Below are positions 57,438 to 64,000 of a stretch of 64,000 nucleotides of DNA, in pieces. Source of the DNA: Amoebophrya sp. A120 (Eukaryota; Sar; Dinophyceae; Syndiniales; Amoebophryaceae); contig CAJINV010000003.1 of NCBI GenBank assembly GCA_905178155.1, forward strand, positions 4,561,863-4,625,862. The letters are read 5' to 3'. The position numbers were made by a program, and so were the translations under genes. The notes below the pieces were generated by a model that searched no databases, had not been told where the DNA came from, and was given only the letters and a program-made list of their open reading frames with translations. How positions within the stretch are numbered: the first letter of the stretch is position 1; each line of letters begins with the position of its first letter.

Positions 57438-58661
57438 ATGATGGAGTTCGTCGCTACCGAGCAAGCGGAAGAACTGGGAGTCGCCAGATGTCCAGTGTGC
57501 GAACAGTCAATATCCGGGGAAGCCTCAGAGACTGCTTGCGGGAAACTCGCGTGCAGTTCATGCGCACAGAAGCATCGCGAGAAGTCTGCGTCTTCCAAGA
57601 ACAAATGCTTCGTGCCGGGATGCACGAAAACCGACTGCGGTGTTTCTGCAGTTAGCGTCGTACTCCGGAAGGTTTTGGATGCGCTGGAGGTACGATGCAA
57701 AGCGTGCCAAGCCACTATGTCGAGGAAAGACTTTGCGGCCCACGCCGGAGTCGACGCGGACGTCGAGGCCGCGATCATCGCGCCGGGACTATGCAAGGAG
57801 ATCGAGAGGTGCTGCCCCCACAAAAGCCGCGGCTGCGATTTCAGCGGAAAGCTGACCGCATTGCAGGCGCACCTCAAAAGTGAGTGCGCAAAGGGTTACC
57901 GCCTGCTGGACGAGGAAGCGGCGCGACTTTGCGGCGGGGTGGACCAGATTAAGCTGAACACGTGCGGGATCAGGCAGATGCTGAGCCGGGGCGGCGGGGC
58001 GGGCGGGGCAAAGTTGCCGCCGTTGATGCCGAGCTTGATGCTGAAGCAACTGGAAGACTCTGACACCTTCATCCTGGCGCGGGACTACCAGCGCTTGTGC
58101 CAAGGACCCAGCGACGGCCCGGCTATCACCGTGCGTGGCGCCGCAGACCCTGGCCAGTTGACTACCGACACCGAAACCGCTGGCGAGCCTGATGCTGAAA
58201 GAACCGCGGAGGGTGTGGGCAAGGGGAAGTTTGGCGTGCTCAGTGACCTTTTTGCGCGCTCTGTCCCGAGCGCGGACGAGGCCGACATGCTGCAGCTCCA
58301 GAACGACTACGACAACATACTGGCGTCCCGGGTTGTCGATACGTGGAACTTGAAGCGTAAAGGCGATACTGCTCGTGACTCGCCGACGGCGATCGAGAAA
58401 CAGGGAGTAAAGCGGCGACGAGTAGACGTCGGCAGCGACCTGAAGAGCACAAAGGAAACCTACAGGAAGATTTTCGTGCCCGATCTACCGGCCGAAAAGC
58501 CACCACCGCGCAGTCCTACGCCGCCGCGACCGACACCGGCTCCATCGCAACCGGCGCAACGGAGAAACACTGGCGGAAAAGGCAACGGAAAAAAGGAAAT
58601 TTGTCGGAACTACCGCAACGGCCACTGTTGGCGTGGAAACTCGTGTTGGTATCGCCACTAA
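57438..58661 (+). CDS. RING/TRAF-type and CCCH zinc-finger protein
   Basis: Single exon, 407 residues; ATG 57438 is the first ATG in frame (the frame is open upstream without one). A RING-like N-terminus reads CPVCEQSISGEASETACGKL, then ACSSCAQKH and CFVPGC; the usual RING His is replaced by Lys in ACGKLAC, so ubiquitin-ligase activity is uncertain. A TRAF-type finger follows (CCPHKSRGCDFSGKLTALQA then HLKSEC). After a disordered Pro-rich linker the last 20 residues form a CCCH finger (CRNYRNGHCWRGNSCWYRH, C-x7-C-x5-C-x3-H), an RNA-binding type. The combination suggests an RNA-linked ubiquitin adaptor or ligase. Zinc-finger identities are read from the sequence; function is inferred. Confidence 0.88.
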   Translation: MMEFVATEQAEELGVARCPVCEQSISGEASETACGKLACSSCAQKHREKSASSKNKCFVPGCTKTDCGVSAVSVVLRKVLDALEVRCKACQATMSRKDFAAHAGVDADVEAAIIAPGLCKEIERCCPHKSRGCDFSGKLTALQAHLKSECAKGYRLLDEEAARLCGGVDQIKLNTCGIRQMLSRGGGAGGAKLPPLMPSLMLKQLEDSDTFILARDYQRLCQGPSDGPAITVRGAADPGQLTTDTETAGEPDAERTAEGVGKGKFGVLSDLFARSVPSADEADMLQLQNDYDNILASRVVDTWNLKRKGDTARDSPTAIEKQGVKRRRVDVGSDLKSTKETYRKIFVPDLPAEKPPPRSPTPPRPTPAPSQPAQRRNTGGKGNGKKEICRNYRNGHCWRGNSCWYRH

Positions 58662-59716
58662 AGGTAGGACGCGGCTTACCGCAGTGTTCGGCTCGCGCGT
58701 AAGGTTCACTTCGCTGGAGCAGAAACACAGACGCTGGCGTGTATGTCTTCCTTTACGGCTGAGAAAGTCGAAGCCTATCTTTATGTTTATGGTGAAGATG
58801 ACGAAACTTTTTCATGCAACTGCACTGCTCAGGCAGCGAATTGGAATAGCTAGGATTAGAAAATTCTTGAGAGAGAGTAGCTCTTTGATTTGTTTATTAC
58901 GGAAACAAAAAATAGAAACACTGACGCGTAACTGCGACCGCAACGAATGTCGCAAAGTCTGCTTTTGCGTTGAGACATACGAAGTCCTCACTCGTTGCTG
59001 TTCGGGCTCGTTAGAACGCCGACTGATGTGATGTACAGGGAACGAAAGTGAAGACATGAAGAAGCGTATTGGTATTTGCTTCTTGCCCTAACGTGATTAT
59101 ATCAGTAAAATTGGTCTACTGGGGGTTATGTATGAAGCATAAGAAATTTCGTATGAAAAATTGGTTCGACAAAGAAGCCGCACTACTCGTAGAAATATTT
59201 TTCGGTGTTGTGCAGCTTGTGTATTTCGTGACGCAAAAGTAGAACGGGCGCATGTTCATCACGCGAAAAAAAAACGCTTGTATGTGCGGTCAGATCAGCA
59301 ATTCGTTCAGTGTGGGTTTTACTAGTAGACAGAGGCGCTTACGCGTCGCTGGGGGTCCTGCGTTCATATCTAGATAAGTTTTTAAGTCTTCGATCGTCGC
59401 TGTTCGTATTCGTTGAGGGAAAATCGCACCAAATCTATGTCGAAAAGCGCAAGCAAAAGTGGCTTCATCCTTTGGTCGTACCGCGTTGATGTTGCGCTAT
59501 TCTGTTAACTTATTTTTTTTTTCATTTCTTTTCATTTCAGTCTAGCAGGTTTTTTTTTGTTTGGAGCTTTTGTATCGATCCAGGAACGGGGGTGGTATTA
59601 TATTTGCGTTAAAGTCTTTCGCGGGGTGCAGCATCGTGTTTGCGTGATTGTTTAGCCTCACCGCTTGCGTAGAAAGGCGAGAAGAATAAAACGAAAACCG
59701 AGTATAAGAAAACACC
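58662..59716. other. Intergenic stretch, no gene seen
   Basis: AT-rich, including T-rich tracts around 59510-59560. The frame at 58633-59031 overlaps the previous gene and shows no feature. Confidence 0.6.
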
Positions 59717-61301
59717 ATGTTGGAGCTGGAGGAGTTCTCGTTTCGGGACCTGGCCTCCGTGTTGTTTCCCGACTGGCTGAGCTCCACGGACGAGGTGATT
59801 GGTATCATCGCCGAGGCGCAGAGGACCGGGCACCTGGCAACGGAGCGCGCCGACGTGAAGGAGGTCGCGTTCACGATGAACAAAGTGAGTGCCACCGGTT
59901 CGTCCTACACTACGCGCTACCTCTGCGGGGCGGATTTACCCGTCTTGGCGGAGTTGGAGAGCGGCGTTTGCTACGCTTCCGCGCGGGGCGAGCTCGGACT
60001 GGTTGTCAACTACTCGATGAGTCGGACGAAGTGGTTTCCCAGCCTCGGGCTCCCGGAATACGAAGTGTGGTTCTACGATGCCGTTTTGATCCTGGTCGGG
60101 CTTCTCTGCTCCCTGTGCCTTTGGTTCAACGTCAAGGCGTTTTTGTCGCTGTTCGCGGCCGCCCGCGGGGCCAAGCCGGTCCAGTTGGTCGTCGAAGACG
60201 AGGTGACTTTGGTGGACGCGAAGCAGTATCAGCAGGTCGCTCCGGTGCTCGATGTCACGGCCACGACCACGCTGCTTGATGATGAGGTCGACCTGGAGGA
60301 CTCGGCGGTGGAAGGTACTCAATATTTATGGACTCGTTTGATAGGACATCACTGCTACACTTTGCAGAATATTAAGCAGTAGCTTATGGACACGACATCG
60401 ATGTTGAAATGATGTATGATGTGCTCTTTGTACTGTAGCTCCTTGTTGGACTTGTAAAAAATCTACATGATCTACAATCGCAGATAAATCGGTTTCGGTG
60501 GAGCCCGTTTCGGTGGTTGAGAAGGAAGAAGAGAAGGTACCAACGCCCGTGACCGAGGCTTCCGGAAGCGAGGACCGCCTCCAGGATAGCAAATGCAAAA
60601 ATGTCTGGGTCTGGAAGAATTCATGATTGTCATGCTTGTCTGGCATGACTCTTAAATCTGTCATGCACGTTACCCAAGAGCTCCGTTTTTCTGTGATGCA
60701 GAAGCGCAGTTTGCCATGCAGAATAGGCAACACCTAGGAGCTCAGAAACTTGTCATGCTGAGCCAGCATTTGTAGCCTCGTCATGAGACGCCACCCAGCA
60801 TCACAAGTTTCCAGACCCAGACATTTTTACAGTTGATACAGGATGCTGTCCCGCAAGAGGCCGCGGCGGTTCCGGAGAGAACGACGGCCATCCCGGAAGG
60901 TTAGAAAGATGTTTTGATTTAATATCTGTGAAGTTGTTGAGCGCCGGGTGCGCGTATGGCGGATTTTATGTCTGCGTTCCTCTGTCTGTTTCTAGCCGTG
61001 CACCTTTCGAAAGCAGAGGCAAGGTAGTTGGTTCCATACGCTAGTGGCTGTACAAGTACAGATGGTCGAAAATAATAATCAATGCAACCAAGGTTCTTAC
61101 GAAGAGACTACGCCCGCACCGGCTGTGGACGACGGTGGCGCTAGTTCTTCGTCGGACATGATCTCCCCCGCTATGACCCAGACGACGGCGGGTGCCTCCA
61201 AAATCTCCAAGGGAACCCGTACCTTGAAGCGTCGCTTGTCTTCGTGCTGCGGGGTTTCGAAGGTGCAGGAGGAAGCCACGTACACCCTGGACTCCGCTTA
61301 A
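59717..61301 (+). CDS. Single-pass membrane protein of unknown function
   Basis: Exons 59717-60314, 60484-60586, 60844-60899 and 61093-61301 total 966 bases, 321 residues. The second intron is an introner; the others are GT-AG. A folded N-terminal part (MLELEEFSFRDLASVLFPDW) contains Cys and aromatic residues. One strong transmembrane helix lies near residues 117-140 (VWFYDAVLILVGLLCSLCLW). Acidic Val/Glu-rich and Ser/Thr-rich regions then lead to a basic tail with KRRLSSCCGV, whose paired cysteines could be lipidated. No signal peptide is evident. I do not recognise the family. Confidence 0.78.
60587..60838 (+). mobile_element. Introner-like element, family A1, copy 3
   Basis: 252 bp between perfect CAGGA repeats (60582-60586, 60839-60843). 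Left terminus TAGCAAATGCAAAAATGTCT, right terminus ACAGTTGATA. It is colinear with the copy at 14578 over its full length and differs at roughly 20 positions by eye. Excision joins ctc-cag-gat-gct in frame. Confidence 0.94.
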
Positions 61302-63264
61302 ATTGTCATTTTTTACAATGCAATGAACAGAGTTTTAAACAAGTTCTGTCCTGAGGTTCACGCTTCTTTGATTTGAATGATCGATTGTCCAAGTAAGTAG
61401 AAATTGTCTTGCTCCGGTGCTATCCAAGCTACAGTATAGGATTTGCTGACGAATTTATGTGCTTTAAACACCTGTGTGCTCCGGTCTGACGTGCTTTTTT
61501 GCGAAAGAGATTTTTGTGAAAACAACTTCGACTTCCGAACAAAACAAAATATTTCTGTGTACAATGCTCATGCGTGAGCACTAAAGCTTTATTGCAACTA
61601 CAAGACATCTCGATGTCAGAAAACTTAACGATTGTAGGGAATGAGATCTCCAGAATGTATAGGATTTTTTTGGTCGTCCTGCTCTAAGTTGGCCGTCCTT
61701 ATCTCGTATATAAGTACCAACTTTCTCTGGCACAATTGTATTATCCATTGTAGAAAATGCACGTGTACCTGTTTCACTGTAGATACCTAAACCACCAATC
61801 TCGCCGCTTGACGAAGCGCCGGCTCGCCCGCAACAATCTTCCACCACTTTTGACTATGCGACCACGACATGGTTGATGACTATTTGGGGTAATTATGCCA
61901 GCAAAGCTTCACAGATGGCACGTAAGTACACTAGCGAGCCGACTTGTGCTCTGCAATGGCAGTCGATGTGGTCGAAGCAAATCCAAATCCTGCAGCCAAC
62001 TCCGGTAATTCAAAGCCACAGAGACTAGCAGAAAGTGGTTAGTTGCTTTTTTGGAAAAATGTAAACCATCTTGACGACGACCGTGATGGAACGAGCTGCC
62101 TCGCCCCAGCAAGATCATCGACTTATAGTCTCCCCTTGTTGTTCTGTGTCTTGATTTCAAAGACGCTGCTGTCCACGATTCTAGTTCTTGCTGCTCGTCT
62201 AAAACAAAAAGACTACTGCAGCGCACAGAGGCTTTTGGCAAGCTAGTCTCAAGATCATCTTTCCTTTTTCTACAAAGATCGCTTTCGTTTGTTTTTGAGC
62301 CACCGCGCCGGCACTCCAAAGCTCGGCACTGCGACTGGCGATAAGTAGCGCGAGCTATTTCTCCATTTTTCTGGATCTTTTCTCTTTCCAAAGTGAACAT
62401 CTCGCTTTGAGACCAAACATACGGATAGTAGCATTTTCCTGGTACTTTGCTTAGTGCAGGCGGCAGATTAGTAGCAACATATGTCGACTTTCACTGCGTC
62501 ATCATCACTAGCCATAGTGCCAAGAGCCGCAGACGCAAAAGGCAGAGGAGAGAGAGAGCACGCGCTCGACCCTATTCAAAAAAAAAAGAAAAGATCGCAA
62601 AAGAAAGTAAAGAAAACCCCAAAAGCGACACAGATTGGGAGCCGAGTCTCCGGGGTCATAGAAACAAAAAAAAAAGAAATCGACAAAGAGAGGAGACGAA
62701 GCTGCAGGTGGTTGGACGACCTGGACATAACTTCGGTTCCCCAGGAAGTTCAGCGGCGTCTAGGTTACCGGGCTACGACATTTTGTTGTAGCTTGTCTGG
62801 TTCTCCGGAACCTAAGGTCTTGCGTTTCTGCCTGACTTCGAAAGATCTCACGCTGAGATACTTCCCGAAGGTTAGTCGGGGGCTGAACAGGCAGCAAGCC
62901 GCTGACCTGTTCTGTACGCCATTGCTGATGAGGTGGTTGCTTTGGCTGACTCCAATTGCGAGGCCGGTCACCGCTAAATCGGGTGGTGCCTCGCCTTGCA
63001 AGATGTTTTAGAGTTTCGCTCTGAAACAGACATTTACTCGCAGAAAACTCGACAGTGCCCAGACAGTTTCTCGCCCACCTAGAGGCGAACACACATGTTG
63101 ATTTCAAAGACGCAGTCGTCCGCGAAAAAAAGTTTGGTTCCTCTACAGTGTACATCACTCGTAATTGCCGAGTCTAAACAAACGATGCTATCAGTATGCA
63201 TGCTTCGAGGTCAGTTCCTTGTGGATAAAGTCAAAAAGAAAACGCGGAGGAGTGGCGTAAAAAT
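61302..63264. other. Intergenic stretch with one doubtful frame
   Basis: AT-rich over most of its length. The only notable item is the 176-codon frame at 62481-63011, listed separately at low confidence. Confidence 0.55.
62481..63011 (+). CDS. Doubtful small basic protein
   Basis: ATG-to-stop frame of 176 codons. The N-terminal half is extremely Lys/Arg-rich (PIQKKKKRSQKKVKKTPKAT). The second half is more balanced (DLDITSVPQEVQRRLGYRAT). No family match, and an A-rich DNA tract explains the lysines. It could be a chance open frame in a gene-poor gap. Confidence 0.25.
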   Translation: MSTFTASSSLAIVPRAADAKGRGEREHALDPIQKKKKRSQKKVKKTPKATQIGSRVSGVIETKKKEIDKERRRSCRWLDDLDITSVPQEVQRRLGYRATTFCCSLSGSPEPKVLRFCLTSKDLTLRYFPKVSRGLNRQQAADLFCTPLLMRWLLWLTPIARPVTAKSGGASPCKMF

Positions 63265-63747
63265 ATGGGTGCCGAAGATTTTGATTTCGCGTTGCACGTT
63301 TGCGAGTCGATTGCGTTTACCTTGCACGGTGCGCTCCGCTTGAGTGAACCGTGCACTGGGATCTTTGGAAAATTCATCGCCAAGGATTCGGTGCCCTACC
63401 CGAATATCTTTTTCCCGATTGTTGGGTTAATCTCTCTTGTTGTGTCAGTGGTAAACATCGTGTGCAGTGGCAGCGACACGATCATCCTCGCCGTTCAGGC
63501 GTACGTTGTCGCATGGCACTCTGCGGCAGCGTTCACGCATATCAGAATAGGCGATCCGATTTTTGTCACCGGAGTGCCCGGTGTCTTCGTCGTGATGGCG
63601 TTCACGATAAGCGGTTTGCGTGCAGGCTGGGTGTCAGCGTGTGCCGGAACGGTCTTGTTCGGAGGCATCGGAGTCGTGTCTGCCAGTGCTGTTGTCAAGC
63701 GACCAACCGTGGCGCTGCACGATGCTCTTCTTCCTCGAGAGGATTGA
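63265..63747 (+). CDS. Small multi-pass membrane protein, DoxX-like
   Basis: Single exon, 160 residues from ATG 63265. About four hydrophobic helices are visible (FFPIVGLISLVVSVVNIVCS; TIILAVQAYVVAWHSAAAF; FVTGVPGVFVVMAFTISGLR; WVSACAGTVLFGGIGVVSAS). WHSAAAFTHIRIGDP resembles the helix-loop of DoxX-like proteins, where a small residue run is followed by tHlrxGDP. Length and topology fit that family. The biochemical role of the eukaryotic members is not settled. An upstream exon is possible but not needed. Confidence 0.6.
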   Translation: MGAEDFDFALHVCESIAFTLHGALRLSEPCTGIFGKFIAKDSVPYPNIFFPIVGLISLVVSVVNIVCSGSDTIILAVQAYVVAWHSAAAFTHIRIGDPIFVTGVPGVFVVMAFTISGLRAGWVSACAGTVLFGGIGVVSASAVVKRPTVALHDALLPRED

Positions 63748-63949
63748 AGATGCTGGAGAGGCATTGCAACGCGAAAGTTTCGGCTTTTCAGCGTCACGTA
63801 TTTGTATGCATACTTTCAATGGCCCCTATATGTCTGCGTGCTTCTTCTATTCAGAACATGATGAAATTTCCGACTTCTCAATGTTTACACTTTGTGTATG
63901 ATAATGATCGCAATCGCACCCTTCAACCACTCTACGCAGCCGCGTGGAA

Positions 63950-64000
63950 ATGCCTGCTCTCATCGATGTGTTCTGGCTGTTGGTCCTCAGCATTGTTATG
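63950..64000 (+). CDS. Possible start of a further gene, cut by the window edge
   Basis: ATG 63950 opens a frame to the window end: MPALIDVFWLLVLSIVM, a hydrophobic stretch that could be a signal peptide or first membrane helix. Seventeen codons are too few for more. Confidence 0.3.
   Translation, partial: MPALIDVFWLLVLSIVM

Noticed and set aside
14578-60838. TA dinucleotide target duplications, as for Tc1/mariner
   Set aside because: TA flanks the core of every element, but single-TA excision breaks the frame in most genes. The 5-bp duplications outside TAT...ATA restore it in all ten.
1-64000. Search by eye for tRNA, rRNA, spliced-leader RNA and CRISPR arrays
   Set aside because: No cloverleaf boxes, rRNA-like blocks, spliced-leader core or regularly spaced repeats were recognised; a covariance-model scan would be needed to exclude tRNAs fully.

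Overview
The window is nuclear DNA from a flagellated eukaryote. The likeliest source is a compact-genome alveolate close to the syndinian dinoflagellates (Amoebophrya-like). That placement rests on dense, intron-rich genes all on one strand, axonemal genes, and invasive intronic elements with inverted repeats of the kind reported from Amoebophrya. It is an inference, not something the sequence proves. I see no rRNA or tRNA gene, CRISPR array or bacterial operon signal.

Layout: every supported gene reads on the + strand. In order: a coiled-coil protein (partial); a large disordered protein; a six-exon unknown; an AT-hook protein; a TM/ankyrin-like protein; a Lys-rich unknown; the central-pair protein PF20/SPAG16; a secreted protein with a possible Cys-His-Asp catalytic triad; phosphatidylserine synthase; a UPF0020-like methyltransferase; a secreted Gln/His-rich type I membrane protein; splicing factor SF3B2; a Cys-containing unknown; a Dicer/RIG-I-type helicase ending in a GRF-like zinc finger; a tubulin tyrosine ligase-like (TTLL) enzyme; a RING/TRAF/CCCH zinc-finger protein; a single-pass membrane protein; and a small DoxX-like membrane protein. 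The 5' end of another gene may run off the right edge. Most introns are ordinary GT-AG introns of about 50-350 bases. I chained exons by reading frame, and every multi-exon model has a total length divisible by three.

The main discovery is ten introner-like elements of 171-321 bp lying inside eight of these genes. Each starts TAT or TAG and ends ATA, has terminal inverted repeats, and is flanked by a 5-bp direct repeat (7 exact, 3 with one mismatch). Removing the element plus one copy of the repeat restores the frame in every case, although the borders are not GT-AG. In phosphatidylserine synthase this removal exactly rebuilds the CDP-alcohol phosphotransferase signature. At least four sequence families share this architecture, and members of one family sit in both orientations.

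Functional links: PF20 and the TTLL enzyme belong to flagellar and microtubule biology. SF3B2 belongs to the U2 snRNP and itself carries one introner. The Dicer-type helicase carries two introners, one splitting the codon of its first zinc-ligand cysteine. Gaps between genes are AT-richer and mostly featureless, with a few short repeats.
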